Assembly (NCBI GenBank): GCA_946406115.1
Contig: OX291545.1
Coordinates: 25,291,153 to 25,355,152, forward strand
Source: Apoda limacodes
Lineage: Eukaryota > Arthropoda > Insecta > Lepidoptera > Limacodidae
Length of the DNA: 64,000 nucleotides
Direction of reading: 5' to 3'
Below, piece after piece: positions 33,870-45,639 of the stretch. Below the pieces are notes generated by a model, which saw only the letters and a list, made by a program, of their open reading frames with translations, searched no databases and was not told where the DNA came from. Each line of letters begins with the position of its first letter. The first letter of the stretch is position 1. The translations under genes were made by a program, and so were the position numbers.

Positions 33870-34533
33870 CTCCAAGAGCATTGTTATCATTGGTGTTGAC
33901 ATCTCCAGCGATGTTTAGTTCCGAGATCATTTACAAGACAAGGTGAAGCTGGCGTCCAAAAAACTAAGTGTACTCAACAGAGCGAGGCAGTACTTCACGT
34001 CGGGGCATAGGTTGCTGCTTTACAGGTCGCAAGTTCGGCCCCATATGGAGTACTGCTGCCATCTCTAGGCGGGGGCACCTGGATACTAGCTTGTGACTCG
34101 GTTCAACGACGGGCTGTGAGAATTGTCAACGATCCCAAACTCACTTGCCGTATCGAACCCTTAAGTCTGAGGAGAGACTTTACCTCCCTGTATGTGTTCT
34201 ACCGCTTGTACAATGGGATGTGGTCTGAGGAATTTTTTCAAATGATGCCCACGGCTACTTTCTACCATGGCACCGCTCGCCATCGGCAGGGAATTCATTC
34301 TCACACTCTAAAACCGAAATGGTCGCGTACAGTGCGAAAAAAACTTCCTCCCGCGAACGCTTGGGTTATGGAATGAGCTACCTGACAAGGATGTCTCTAA
34401 GGACTACAGTATGGGGTTCTTCAAGAAAGAAGTTATTGGATTTTTGAAGGGTCGGCAACTCGCGACCACTTATCATCAGGCGGACCGTGTGCTTGTTTGC
34501 CACATTAGTGGTATAAAAAAAAAAAAAAAAAAA
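33870..34533 (+). pseudogene. Jockey/CR1-like LINE 3' end with poly(A)
   Basis: Encodes, with stops and shifts, the C-terminal part of an RT ORF: 'LYRSQVRPHMEYCCHL' followed by 'AGAP', then 'YRLYNGMWSEEFFQMMP', 'YHGTARHRQG', 'HTLKPKWSR' and 'FFKKEVIGFLKGRQL'. It ends at 'gtggtat' plus a 19-base A run (34,515-34,533). Homologous to the minus-strand copies at 53,140-54,000 and 39,785-40,110. 5'-truncated and dead. Confidence 0.85.
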
Positions 34534-34584
34534 CTTCAAACAAGCCAAATCAAATCTTTATCAAGTCTTACCGGAAATCAAAGA

Positions 34585-34880
34585 TCCTACGAATATTATA
34601 AATATGAAAGTATGTCTAGATGGATGTTTGTTACTCAATCACGCTTCAACCACTGGACGGATCGGGATAAAACTTGACATACATAAAGATTGGTCCTGGC
34701 ATAGCATAATGGGCTTCCTACTTATTATCCCGAAAAATTAAAAATTTTCCTGCGGGGATAACAATTACAGTGTTAACTAAAGCTATAGCTTGCTATAGCA
34801 AACTTCATTAGTATAATTAAGGAGTTCCATGCCGATATCCGCATTTAGGGCAGGCGGAACCGCTGGCAAAGTCGTATAAG
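34585..34880 (+). mobile_element. Lep1-type Helitron, 3' end degraded
   Basis: Starts TC directly after an A (34,584/34,585) with 'tcctacgaatattataaat', runs through 'tcaaccactggacgg' and 'cctgcggggataac', and finishes with 'ggagttccatgccgat' and 'ggcggaaccgctggcaaag'. The terminal CTAG is lost. Non-coding and non-autonomous. Confidence 0.7.
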
Positions 34881-35632
34881 TAATATTTAATAAAATGCCC
34901 ACTAACCATATGGTTTCCCTAGAGTCGCTAGCGAGTGTACTGTTGTCACCCTCTTATATATTGGGTTATTAATCAATACATGTAATATTTCCGGCGAATG
35001 CAGTAAGCTGCACGTTTTCTTACAAAATGACGTGTAGATAACACGGGAAATAAAATTAAAGACTGTATTCCAGACTATAAAACATTTTACTATATAACTG
35101 TTTGATTATGATTTGTGGTTAGATTCTAATGTAAGTTTAGCTACTAAAGCTGTAGACATCGCTTAGAACTGAATAAATATTCATCACGCACCTTAAAACT
35201 AAAAAAAACAAAGTGAATATCTGAACTTGCGTTTTTTTTTCATTATTTTCCACCCCCTTAATTCCCTGACCGTTTGGACGAAAAAGTTTTGTCGTAATAA
35301 GTGTAACAAAAAAAACAGTGACAGTTTTGTGACAGTTTTGTGACAGTTTTGACCATTTTTCGAAATGGCTGAAATATGATTTTTTTATACATTTCCAATA
35401 TCTCTGCCATTTTAAAAAAGATCCAAAAACTGAATTGACAAAAAATTACATATAACTGTCGAACCTGATCATAGAATTTAAAGATAATCGGTTAAGAATG
35501 CAACATGTAGAGGAGAACAGCTGAATATCTGCAGAACAAACATGCGAAAGCATTTTTGCCTAAGCTCAAAAGGAGACGCCTCGCTCGCGCTTGGCGCTCG
35601 CTCAGTCTATTATTATTATTAGTAGCTAAATA
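34881..35632. other. Non-coding; short 12-bp tandem repeat
   Basis: No gene. At about 35,320-35,352 'gtgacagttttg' is repeated three times in a row. 'ctcgctcgcgcttggcgctcg' near 35,580 is a short GC run. Confidence 0.45.
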
Positions 35633-36010
35633 CTAGCGGCTCTGCCCACCCAAAAGTTTGTTACAGCAAGCTATATTTTGTTCACGTAGAATTGGGTATA
35701 GTTACTTCCGCGGGAACTTTTGAATTTTCTAGAATAAGAATATGTATTTCTCTCTTTTTTCTTCTCTGTGTCTTCAAATATCTCTGTGCAAAATTTCAGC
35801 TCAATTAGATGCTGCGTTGCGGCGGGATTGAGTAACAAACGTTATAGTTATTCCCGAGGGCACTTTCGATTTTTCCGGAGTAAAACGTAACCCACTATTC
35901 CAGATTTTATCTATCTCTGTGCCAAATTTCAGCTCCGTTCCGTCCGTTCAGATCCGTTTCAGCCGTTCCGGCATGTTTGATTATCAAACATCAACCCATC
36001 CAAACTTTCA
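35633..36010 (-). mobile_element. Lep1-type Helitron, minus strand
   Basis: Reverse-oriented: the + strand starts ctagcggctctgccc at 35,633, then 'cttccgcgggaacttttg', 'gtgcaaaatttcagctc', 'agtaacaaacgttatag', 'tattcccgagggcac', and ends near 'caaactttcataac'. Same family as 47,208-47,653, with which it shares nearly all phrases. Non-coding. Confidence 0.7.
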
Positions 36011-36239
36011 TAACAAGCAAATGCAGTACATGCTTTAAAAAATTGCACAAGTGTTGAAACAATGGTCACTTTTAGATTTTATATGGCATTAAATACGATA
36101 AGTAAAAATCTTCAATAAATACTTCAATGTACTAGACAAAAGCATTTTTTAAAACATATATTTTTGTTTCAATCCTTTAGATGTTCCAGTTTAGCCACAA
36201 AATTTGCACATAAACGGCGTATTTACGAGATCTAGCCTA

Positions 36240-36510
36240 TATCGCAGTCTTAATTAGGAAGTTCCATGCCGATAACCGAATTAACGGCTAGCGGAGCAGC
36301 TGGTAAAATCGAGTAGGGACATGAATAGCATTTTATAAAGTTTTTTCGTACTTGTAGAAAAAGCTTGCTTAAAAAGTTCATTAACATCAATTAATGTTTT
36401 TAGGGTTCTGTAAGTCCTTATGAAAAACGGAACCCTTTTAAGATCACTCGTGTGTACGTCTGTCACAGTTTATGTAATTGTTCCGAATCTACTAAACCGA
36501 TTAGGTTAAA
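36240..36510. repeat. Helitron 3' fragment and 'gggttctgta' repeat fragment
   Basis: 36,250-36,312 reads 'aggaagttccatgccgat' then 'ggagcagctggtaaaatcg', a Helitron end like that at 34,825. 36,402-36,510 reads 'agggttctgtaagtcc', 'aaaacggaacccttt' and 'ctactaaaccgattagg', a piece of the 'ggttccgtaccc' repeat. Confidence 0.55.
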
Positions 36511-37229
36511 AGATATACAAATTAATAATGAAAATGGTCACTTTTACAAAGGTTTAAAATAATATTTTCATTTTACCACTTATGCGTAGCGACTAAAATG
36601 GCGCAGAAAAATATGAAAATAAATTTATAGTATTTGGAAATGGGGTCTGTAATCTATCTGGTCTGTAGTCGATAGCTAAAACCAAAACACATGCTAACAA
36701 TTATTTATGGACACAATAAATACATTTGAAAAATCAATAATGTGGCTGGTTCCTTCACACGGCGGCGGCATAATTATTAGCGGAACATAAATAGCATGAA
36801 AAGTTTTTACGGACCAATTTTGCCACATTTTTAATAAAATAATTTCAGTTAAATTTTTCGAAAAGGTGAATCAAGGTTATAATATCAATTCAGTATTTTA
36901 AATTATATTGTACAACGATATATAAAAATTATATAATACAAATGTAAAATAAATTGAATTATTATATTCGTATATTACAAAAATATAACTGAAAGAACCT
37001 TATTAATAAAATCACCTGCCATCTTTTATTACTTAAAACCTTAATCAAGTTAACATTGTGATTTAATTGTTGAGTTGACTAATGTACAATCTACTGTCAC
37101 AACTCCCTTGAGTTCTATGGCCTTTTAAATTTTTTAGGCAGACTGCGATTGTTTTTTTATGGTAGTTTCAGACTTAAGACCTTACACTTCAAATATTACA
37201 ACTATATTAGCAAAAATTTCAAATTTCAC
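36511..37229. other. AT-rich non-coding stretch
   Basis: No gene or repeat recognised. Confidence 0.4.
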
Positions 37230-37440
37230 TTAACCATGCGGTCGATATTCGAGCACGAAGCGGTCCGTAGTGCGTGCTTTACGCGCATGAATAAGAAATG
37301 AGCGCGAGCGCACGCTCATGATGCGATAAATGGCCGCCATGCACGCGATGCGATGACGTCCGCTCTGCTCTACCGCCCTAACCGGTTCGCCCTAATTTAT
37401 TGCCGCCCGCCCAAAACAACAGCTCACTATCACTAATACC
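37230..37440. promoter_or_regulatory. Paralogous non-coding element gamma, copy 1
   Basis: Almost colinear with 45,640-45,845. Shared words in order: 'cttaaccatg', 'gagcacgaagcggtccg', 'tgcgtgctttacgcgcatg', 'aataagaaatgagcgcg', 'agcgcacgctc', 'gcgataaatggccgccatg', 'cacgcga', 'ccctaatttattgccgcc', 'cgcccaaa' and 'gctcactatca'. It combines CpG-rich DNA with Hox/Caudal-like ataaat/atttatt cores and a palindromic atggccgccat. The similarity is the highest of all paralogous pairs in the window, so this copy may be recent. No coding pattern, TIR or tail. Confidence 0.65.
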
Positions 37441-39784
37441 TTGTCTTACCTTGCGTAGGCTTATGTTGCAGCCTTTAACTAGTGCAGTGTATTTAATACA
37501 TGACTTAACGTTACTCTTGTTTAAAAATGTTCAAATCCTAAAAAAGTGTTTTATATGGCCCTTACATGGTCGTAATTTATTCTAAAAACGTTTAAGGAAA
37601 AAATTTTAAGGAAAAAGTCTCCAGTTCAGACGAAAATTAATCGACTATTCATAATACTGACCATGATAATAAATTCGGCAAGCCTTAGTTTTTTAAATTT
37701 TATTGGAAGATTGGTTCTAAATGTACGCTCGTCCTATTTAAAAAAAAAATATTATTCCTTTTTCTAGTTTAATTAAGGCGCAGTTGTATCGTCGCAAACT
37801 ATCATCAATTTTGGCTTACACTTTACAAAGTGATCCAATAACAGACTAGAAGTCTTCAAAATCGAATAGATTCGAGGATTATTTTTGAGTCCAAGAAACT
37901 GTTTTCTATGTGTTTGAGCTTGGCCAATTAAACCTATGTTTGACAAATATATAATATATGATAATTTTCCCATTTTATGTACCACTTTAATTTTATTTCT
38001 CAAAAAGTTTAACTGTGCAAAAGATATAAAATATATAATCTACAAACTTTAAATGTACAAAAAAGATACCATAACGAATTGAATTTTTGAATTAATGAAT
38101 TAATTGAAGCCTGGTTTTTAATACATTTTAACATTGAGCACTGAATACCATAAATATCAAAAGTGCTCAGAATCGTATTTGTAGGTAAGCCTAATATCGG
38201 TTTAATAGTTAAATTAACCCACACTTGTTATTTTCATAATTTGCTATTAGCTTCTTGACCGCTTGTTTGTTTTAATTTCAACTAGTGCGACACCGCGGTT
38301 TCTTCCGCAGAAAAACCTAATATTTGTTTTTCTCTGTCCCTAAACCTATCTCCGTGCCACAAAACCAATTGTATACACTGTTACCACGTAGGAAAACGTA
38401 CACTAAAAACAAAAAAATATTCACGTAGCAACTAATGGTCTGGTAATACTGCTTTCTAATGCAAATAGAATAATTGATATGAATGAGATCATATTCCGTC
38501 TAGGTAACAAACATGATATTTCTTAATTTCTTTATTAACTTAATTTGAATGCAAAAGACAAAGTTAAATGGTACTGAATTAATGAATGAAAAATAAATGC
38601 AGAACAGCAATTTATTAATAACACATGCCTTATGGCTGAAAAGCAAACTCTGCCAGCCCACCTTTAGGTAGAGCAAATCGAAAAAAAGACACACAAACAC
38701 ACACAAGTAGATGGTGTAAAGTCAGGTAACTAAATCATAATTATGTTATATATGCATATATATACATATTCATAACACAGATAATAATTATATGTACAAT
38801 ACAACAGACAATATAAATATACACAAAATAATAAAGAATGACCAAAGTCTTACTATAACAGTTACCTCCTTCCTTATTATTTGCTGTTACTGAGTTACAA
38901 TCACAGAGTACATTATATATACTGGTTACATTGTAGAGCTTAGTAGGTATGTGATAATTTAGTCCTTCAAGAGGGTTCTCAATGTGCATATACATTTGCT
39001 TTATGGGCGTTAAGCTGAAATCTACGGTTTAAATCTCAGATAGAGTTTATTTTTCTGTGACAGAAATCTTACAAATTGGGAAAAAGCTTAGCGTAAAAAT
39101 TGGAAATTAATTAATTACAATTAAATCACATAAGATATATACATTCTATTTTTTATTTGTATGAACTGTCTATGTAGTCGGTTAGCGGATTTTAACAGAT
39201 ATCTTAGAACCAATACAGTAATTTTCTAATTAAAGAATGTGTAAAGGCATGTTATTTTTTCAGACTAAAACTTGCAATAGAAAACTTTAACGAGCAGAAA
39301 ACTACACATTTAGGTAGGGTACAACCTTAATGTTTCGTAGTCGTTATTGCTTAAAAAGACCTAACTCTCATAAATATTCCCTGAACTCAAATAAGTAGTG
39401 TGAAGTTGCCCATCTCGTTCCCTCGTTATATCTCCAAGAGGTAAAAAAGTAATTATACTAGCGTAAATTATGTCACTTTTAAGTCAGTGAGTGTTGCTCG
39501 CAAAATTAAATTGTACAGCTTAATTACAGCAGGATTTAAGATTCAAAGTAAGTTATTGTGGAAATATGTTTTATAAGGCATCGAATCAATTATTATTACC
39601 GATACTGGAGAGAACAGTTAGCATGTTTGTCTGTTAATTTGGTGCTTTATACTCTTTTCATACTAGAATATTTCGGAGTATCTATGTATGTACATATGCA
39701 TGTATTCTTTGATTATGTGGTATTCTTTATTCCCTTGTAACATGCAAACGGTTCAACGGATTTCAATTATTGCGGTAAACTTGC
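37441..39784. other. AT-rich non-coding; one Helitron scrap
   Basis: No gene. 38,280-38,370 (actagtgcgacaccgcgg, ttcttccgcagaaaaacc, ctatctccgtgccac) is a short Helitron remnant. 38,750-38,990 has TA/CATA-rich simple sequence. Confidence 0.45.
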
Positions 39785-40110
39785 ATTTTTTTATTCCACT
39801 AAGGTGGCAAACAACCTTGCGATCCACCTGATGCTATGCAGTCACCGTAGCCTATACAGCTTCCAACACCAGGAACATTATTTGCACGTTGCCGACCCTT
39901 TAAATCTATTCACTTCTTTCTTGAAGAACCCCAAACAGTTCTTAGGTTTCCTACCTTGGCAGGGAGCTCATTCCACAACAAACGTTTGCATTAAAGTGAA
40001 AATAAATTCCATGCCGATGGCAAGCGGTGTGATGATAGAAAGAATCCGTTGAAATCATTTCGATAAATTCCTCGGAACACGGTCCATTATATAAGCGGTA
40101 GAACACACAC
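39785..40110 (-). pseudogene. Jockey/CR1-like LINE 3' fragment
   Basis: The + strand shows the complement of the LINE end: 'cacgttgccgaccctt', 'ttcttgaagaacccc', 'ggcagggagctcattccac', 'aattccatgccgatggc', 'atgatagaaagaatcc' and 'gcggtagaacacac'. It matches 53,205-53,420 and the plus-strand copy at 34 kb. Many stops; dead. Confidence 0.75.
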
Positions 40111-40111
40111 A

Positions 40112-41150
40112 GTAAGTGCCGGATTAAGCCAGCGCGGGGCCTGTAGCAATTCTATCAAAGGGCCCTTAGGCTGTTTTAGGTTAGGTACTTATCAAGTTCA
40201 TGGTATTAAATAAAACAAAACTTTTAAGACAAACTTTTCTTGATTTAATTTGGGCAAATTTATAAATAATGCTGTTGATATCGACTTCTCGGAGTAAATC
40301 ATGTTCAATATTCATTAAAGTGTGGTGATTAAGACGTTGTTGGCTCATCGCGTTCCTCCATTCATTTTTAACACATTTTAATATTGAGAAAGATCGTTCA
40401 CCACTGCAGTTGGTAATCATGAGAGACAAATAAATACGCAAAGCAATTTCAACGTTCAAATTATTTATCAACAGCTTGTAAACCTGCATTTCCAGAGCCT
40501 CATGATTCCTGCTGTCAGTAATACTAGCCACATCAGAATTGAGAATTGCAGCGAATAGCACTAATTCGTCCCCCAGACTGTCCTCCAAATCATTTGCGTA
40601 AGCACTTACTATGGTTGCAGATTTTTTCAAAAATTCTTTTGGTGGAAGAGATTTTAGCTCTTGGAATATCCCGAAAATGCCAGCAATTTTATGATAACTC
40701 ATATGTTTATTTAAAGCAGTGAGTACTTTATCAATGGTGACAATAAATCCCGTTTTCCAGGTGTTTAATTTTCAACAAAGTTGTCTAGCGTAGATGAGCC
40801 GCTATAATTGTCGTATTTTGTATTTCGCTTCCTGCGTCTAGAAGTTTCTTGCTGATATGCTTCACAGCCAGTCAGCTCTTTGGCTTTTATCTCAATATCT
40901 GAAAATGTAGATCGCATTGCTTGAACGTATTCATGAAATGATTCATAAAAGGCGTACCAAGTGTAAAGGTCTTGATCATCCGATTGTAGCGCAACACTAG
41001 TCGCTTGCAAACGTTCTAGTATTCTATTCCACAATATTGTCATTATTACCGTTTCCAACTTACTCATCTTTGAAACTAGTCCGTAAGCTTGATTGCGGCA
41101 CTCTGCCATCTGATCCACGTTATTGGAAATGTCTTAATGCCTTAATATAT
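40112..41150 (-). pseudogene. hAT transposase C-terminal relic (ZMYM1-like)
   Basis: Two minus-strand frames, 41,118-40,765 and 40,702-40,181, read as one protein joined across a single frameshift near 40,750 (the intervening codons give NTWKTGFIVTIDKVLTALNK). Diagnostic features are the opening AECRNQAYGLVSKMSKLE, the 'LWNRILERLQATSVALQ' helix, and the C-terminal dimerisation domain 'CSGERSFSILKCVKNEWRN' with 'MSQQRLNHHTLMNIEHDLL'. This is the arrangement of hAT-derived ZMYM1-like transposases. The 3' end runs to about 40,112, where 'cagtaagtgccggattaagc' on the + strand may be the terminal inverted repeat. The N-terminal zinc fingers and most of the catalytic core are absent. A long open C-terminal frame suggests a moderately young relic. 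Confidence 0.8.
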
Positions 41151-41404
41151 TAGTCGATCAGTTAGTTTACTCTTTTAAATATAGATCTGCAATATCAAAT
41201 CACCTCTTGTATGATGGTGCTGGTATTTATTTTTATTTTTATCACGTTCATATTTTCCCTTTAAAACATGGTTACATCTTTGTTTTTGAAATTGAGAAAC
41301 AAATAAACTATTTTGTAGATGTTGCTAATCATTCATTGCAGATACAAAAATAAATTAAATATTCTATGTAAAAATATATAAATGATTCGATTGACTTCAA
41401 TGGA

Positions 41405-41830
41405 ATTATTCCGGGTAAATAAAAGGGTTCCGTACCTTATCTATAAAAACGGCAAAAAAATCATGTTTGTTGTATGGGAGCCCTCCTTGAATATTTGTTT
41501 TATTTTAATTTAATTATTTATTATTAAAGTGACTATATAACTAAATATTCTGTGAATATTTTAAGCGTCTACCTGTTGCCGTTATCAATATCGAGCAAAA
41601 TCGAGCAAAGAAATCACGTTTGTTGTATTGGAGCCCCCTTGAATATTTATTTTATTCCGTTTTTTAGTATTTGTTGTAATAGCGGCAACAGAAATACATC
41701 TTCTGTAAAAATTTCAACTTTCTAACTGTCACGGTTCATGAGATACAGCCTGGTGACAGACGGACGGACGGACAGCGAAGTCTTAGTAATAGGGTTCCGC
41801 TAATTACCCTTTGGATACAGAAACCTAAAA
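41405..41830. repeat. Lepidopteran 'ggttccgtacc' repeat, longest uninterrupted copy
   Basis: Begins 'agggttccgtaccttat', has 'gtttgttgtatgggagcc' (duplicated at 41,625 as gtttgttgtattggagcc), 'attctgtgaatattttaag', 'gtcacggttcatgagatac' and 'cctggtgacagacggacgg', and ends 'aatagggttccgctaatta'. The two ends carry inverted 'gggttccg' phrases. It serves as the reference for the interrupted copy at 13,138-14,330. Non-coding. Confidence 0.7.
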
Positions 41831-42559
41831 AGATTACCACATAAACTTTTGTACACCAGTAACTACATTCTATTCATTTTCTTAATTAGTAAATTGCTCT
41901 CGATGATTTTTTTTTTAAACGATAGACCGCCATATTACCTTAATTCGATACTAAAAAATATTTTATTCTAAAAAAAAAGTGTTATGTTTGATATAAAACA
42001 CCAAAAGCAATTTATAGTATGAAAATTTAACAAACTCTATTGAAAACGGAAACGAAATAAGATTCCAAACTTAGATCGTTCTGAAGAAATAATTTCTAGA
42101 CTCATCGTTATAGCTAGAGATTTTCTATTATCCTTAATAGCCGTAAGAGTTTTAAAACGGCTCATAGAATAAAACTTGTTCGGGAAGTGTTGCCGGGACA
42201 TGCACAACTTGTTTCGAATATCGGTGAAATTGAATTGTTACCCAAATTAGAAAATGGTTAAGCTAAGAATGTTTATGTTTTTTATTAAGGTTTTGAAAAC
42301 GCGATGTAAACTATAGTAAAGATATATCGAATCACTCTGTTAATAAATCATTCCAGCACTTCTTCTTGTTTAAAATCTGTATAATTTTTTTAAACAAAAG
42401 GCTATATTAAATCGTTGCTGATACGATACGATATGATACGATAGTATCAGGGTTTTTTTATTTACATATATTAGTAAGTTTTATTTTAGGTTCTCATTTA
42501 CTTGTTCTTTTTCTATTAGCTTACTGACATGAGAATATTGGAGTGCAGAAACGATCAAC
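41831..42559. other. AT-rich non-coding; short gatac repeat
   Basis: No gene. 'gatacgatacgatatgatac' at about 42,420 is a small degenerate tandem repeat. Confidence 0.4.
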
Positions 42560-43015
42560 ATTTTTTGTGACCTGGGGTGTTTATAATAAAATTATAATTC
42601 TTTTCCCTAACAAGAATATAAACGGACAACCCTTTTTTTTTGCTATAATCATGACTCCTTGACAAACTTTCGAATGTTGCTTGACTCACCATCATTTGCC
42701 GACAGTAATCTAAGATAAATGCATGATGAATTGGTACTTGGACTTTTAGTTTAAAGTTTAAATTTGAAGTGATTTTCCGTTTTAAAAAAATAACCCCCCA
42801 GGGGGCAAAAAGGGGATAAAAATTTGTATGATAATTAAAAGTCTGTCTTAAAAATAGTCCACTCAGATGAAGTCGCACGATAAAATGCTACTATATCTAT
42901 AAAAGAACATGGTCTAACTGACTCATCACCGGCGAGCCAAAACTACTAAAGCTAGATCCGTGAAATTATGAACATAGGTTTTTCTTTTGGCGGTTTGGAG
43001 AATGGGTAAATCCTT
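42560..43015. repeat. Unclassified lepidopteran interspersed repeat
   Basis: Phrases such as 'aatcatgactccttgacaaac', 'accatcatttgccgac', 'aataaccccccagggggc' and 'aagctagatccgtgaaatt' recall a common lepidopteran repeat with a constant vocabulary and no coding. A minus-strand open frame (42,878-42,555) follows it without any domain. Confidence 0.4.
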
Positions 43016-43069
43016 AATATTAATTGGTATTTTCCCTTTCGCTTAAAAACTTAAAATTAATATAATTTC

Positions 43070-43275
43070 GACATTGGACATTACACACAGCACTGACTAG
43101 CCCCAAAGTAAGCAAAGCTTGTGTTACGGATACCAGACCCCGGATACAAATACATAAATATTACTTTTCTTTTGTAAATACATACATATCATACAAAAAT
43201 ACACCCAGACTTAAGACAAGTTTGTCCAGTGCGGGAATCGAAACCACTCCTCTGCACATCAGTCAGCCACACTAC
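43070..43275 (-). repeat. tRNA-derived SINE (family B), long copy
   Basis: The + strand reads 'acattacacacagcactgac', 'agccccaaagtaagcaaag', 'acaaatacataaatatt', 'acacccagacttaagac', and then the complement of a tRNA-like head with 'gcgggaatcgaaacc' (box B) and 'agccacactactaactatg'. Good agreement with 31,347-31,515. Confidence 0.75.
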
Positions 43276-43699
43276 TAACTATGCTATGAGGGAGTCAAAT
43301 GACGTGTTTCATAGTTTTTGCCCCAGATATTACGTCCTAGGGGATAAAACAGAAGATGGAACTTTGCATAGGAATCCTGTTAATTTTATAGATGAAAACA
43401 TGAAAATTTGTTTAAAGACTTCCAGTTACAAATAAACAATTATGTGTTTCAGCATTTTTGGAAAATCATGCCCTAACAGGGAGCCGAATTTTTTTAATAT
43501 GACGGGAAGAGTTAGGCTAGTGTTAGATATTAGCAGAATGTTATACGAGGTGCGTATATTGATTTTTTAGTGTTTCCTTCATGGCTTTCATGCATTTAGT
43601 CCATTCTAAAATCCCAAATACAAATAACGTATTCAAATTTGAAGCTCACAATATTATAATAACTTTGAGCTGTAAATAAGTAAGATATGATAACAGTAT
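43276..43699. other. AT-rich non-coding stretch
   Basis: No gene or repeat recognised. Confidence 0.4.
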
Positions 43700-43995
43700 C
43701 GCAATATTGCACCCCTTCAGGAACCATTAATGTAGGTTTATATTATGTACGTCTCATCCCTGGCACCCCTTAAACCCCAAGCACAGACTAGGTTACATAC
43801 GTAGAACCGTTACAGCACCCCTGACTTCCTCGACCGACCTCCAGTCTCGCCTCTCTCTTAATTGAATATGGCGAGAATTGTTTCCCAAAATGAAACAATT
43901 AATAGTGCAGTTGCTATTCCACCTAACATGGCTAAAACGTTCTTTTATGGCGTTCTAATGTGACTACGTGGCGTTTATTGAACCTACTACAGGAA
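43700..43995. promoter_or_regulatory. Paralogous non-coding element alpha, copy 3
   Basis: The best partner of copy 1. Upstream parts agree (cgcaatattgcac versus tcaatattgcagg; tacgtctcatcc versus ccgtctcatgtg), then the core 'cttaattgaatatggcg', 'gaattgtttcccaaaatg', 'aaacaattaatagtgc' and 'gctattccacctaacatgg', and beyond it 'tttatggcgttctaa' and 'gaacctactacagg'. ATTGTTT (43,877-43,883) and AAACAAT (43,893-43,899) keep exactly the 9-base spacing of copy 1. No transposon ends. Confidence 0.6.
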
Positions 43996-44483
43996 TTTGT
44001 ATTTCTACGCTTCCAATTTCATTAAGCTCTCAAATATAAAATTTTTAACTAGTTTTTAGCAAAAAAAAAACGTTAAAATCCCTCAAATTTAAAATACAAA
44101 ATAAAAGCTTTTTCTAAAAAAAACAAATATATTAAGCGCGGACTCCTTAATTAAGTTATCTAGATTAAGTTTCTTAGAATCATGATTCCTGCTTGATGGT
44201 TAGGTGTTACGTAATTTCGACGAGAAAGAAATGTAAACAGTAAATTACTATAATACTTCAAATAAAACATTAAATTATGAATTTAGGTTTAATAATCTTG
44301 TATTAGTTTATGTTATTCTATACCACCTCAAATCATGTATGTATTTTATGATTGCGTGTGGGTATGTGTATGTGTGTCTAACGAAAACGTCGTATCATGA
44401 AAAGGTAACATAAGAGATCTTAAAGAAAAATATATGAAAAGCCTTAATTGTTGATGCATATGGCTTTAAAAGGGGCTTTGTAC
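43996..44483. other. AT-rich non-coding stretch
   Basis: No gene or repeat recognised; a short tgtgtgggtatgtgtatg run occurs near 44,355. Confidence 0.4.
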
Positions 44484-44800
44484 AAGTGTGTAGTTAGTCG
44501 GTGGTGGCCGAGGGGTTTACATTTCACTTCACGTCCCAAGTGGCGGAGGTTCGAACCCCGGTGTCGGCATGTTCCAATGAGTCTTTACTTAATTTCTCAA
44601 GTACACTGATTTATTTATTCATACCACTGGCTTTTTTATGAAAGAAAACATTGTAAGGAGACCTCAATACGTCAAGAAAAAAACAAAAAAAAAGTCGTAT
44701 TTGAAGTCCATAATCCGCACTGGGCCCGCGTGTGGACTATGGCCCAAATCACCCTCGCTTATGAGGGCAAGCCGTACAACACCGCCACAAAGTAATAATA
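44484..44800 (+). repeat. tRNA-headed SINE (family A), well-preserved head
   Basis: Box A 'gtggccgaggggtttac' and box B 'ggttcgaaccccggtg' are about 45 bases apart, as in a class II tRNA with a long variable arm. The body follows with 'aaaacattgtaaggagacc', 'caatacgtc', 'gcactgggcccgcgtg' and 'ggactatggcccaaatc'. The whole matches the minus-strand copy at 25,840-26,155. Likely transcribed by Pol III when young; now a fixed insertion. Confidence 0.8.
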
Positions 44801-45096
44801 AGCATCCGTATTTTACATTTTCCTTATTTTTGATCAAGCCTTCTTAGTACCTGTTGCTACTATTAAAAAGTTTTAAATACAAGGTTTTAGCTGACTAGTG
44901 ATGGAGAGAAGAATGACGTACGATGCGGTTAGAATTGACTCGTTTCAATTTTCCGCGTCACAAACTAAAGGCTTAAACGAGAAAATCACAAAAAGGAAAA
45001 ATACAGTGACCTAAATTTAACTAACAATGAACTGTAACCTAAACTACTGTAACTAAATACTACGCTTTCAAGTCAACGAAACTCAACCGATTGTTA

Positions 45097-45409
45097 TCCT
45101 TCTAATATTATTAATGTATAAGTTTGTAAGGTCATTTGTTGGTTACACAATCACGCCGCAATGGAGCATCTATTTGATCTGAAATTTGGCATGGATATAA
45201 TTTAAGAGGCGGTAAAGGACATATATAGGTTCCCTTTTATCCCAGAAAATTTAATAATTCCTCCGGGAATAAAAAAACCGAATTTCATTGAACGAACTAT
45301 AGCTACAGATACAGCTGTAACTCCTCCTTCTCCTATCCCTGGAGTTGCCATAGGAATCCCACGCCGAAAGCCAAATTTAGGGCAGACGGGGTCGCTGGAA
45401 AAAAGCTAG
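45097..45409 (+). mobile_element. Lep1-type Helitron with intact termini
   Basis: A (45,096) is followed by TCCTTCTAATATTATTAATG at the 5' end. The 3' end is 'ggcagacggggtcgctgg' ending in CTAG (45,406-45,409), followed by T. This is the textbook A|T insertion site. It has no coding capacity and is the cleanest Helitron of the window. Confidence 0.8.
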
Positions 45410-45639
45410 TCAACTATATAAAAATGACGTAGTAACCCTCATAAGCACTAAAAAAATGACGGAGTAACTTGGACTATTACTATAGCATCATTTAAATATT
45501 GGACAATATTCTACTTGTTGATATTGCTATTTTTCCTGCAATAAAAAATGTTTGCAGACGTTTACAATTTTTTTGTGTGAAGTATCTATTAACATTGCTT
45601 ACATGTATTAGACATCAATGATTACTGTCAAATTTGTCA

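Noticed and set aside
44500..44572. Possible Ser/Leu tRNA gene
   Set aside because: Good A and B boxes, but there is no closed acceptor stem and it is followed by the family A SINE body.
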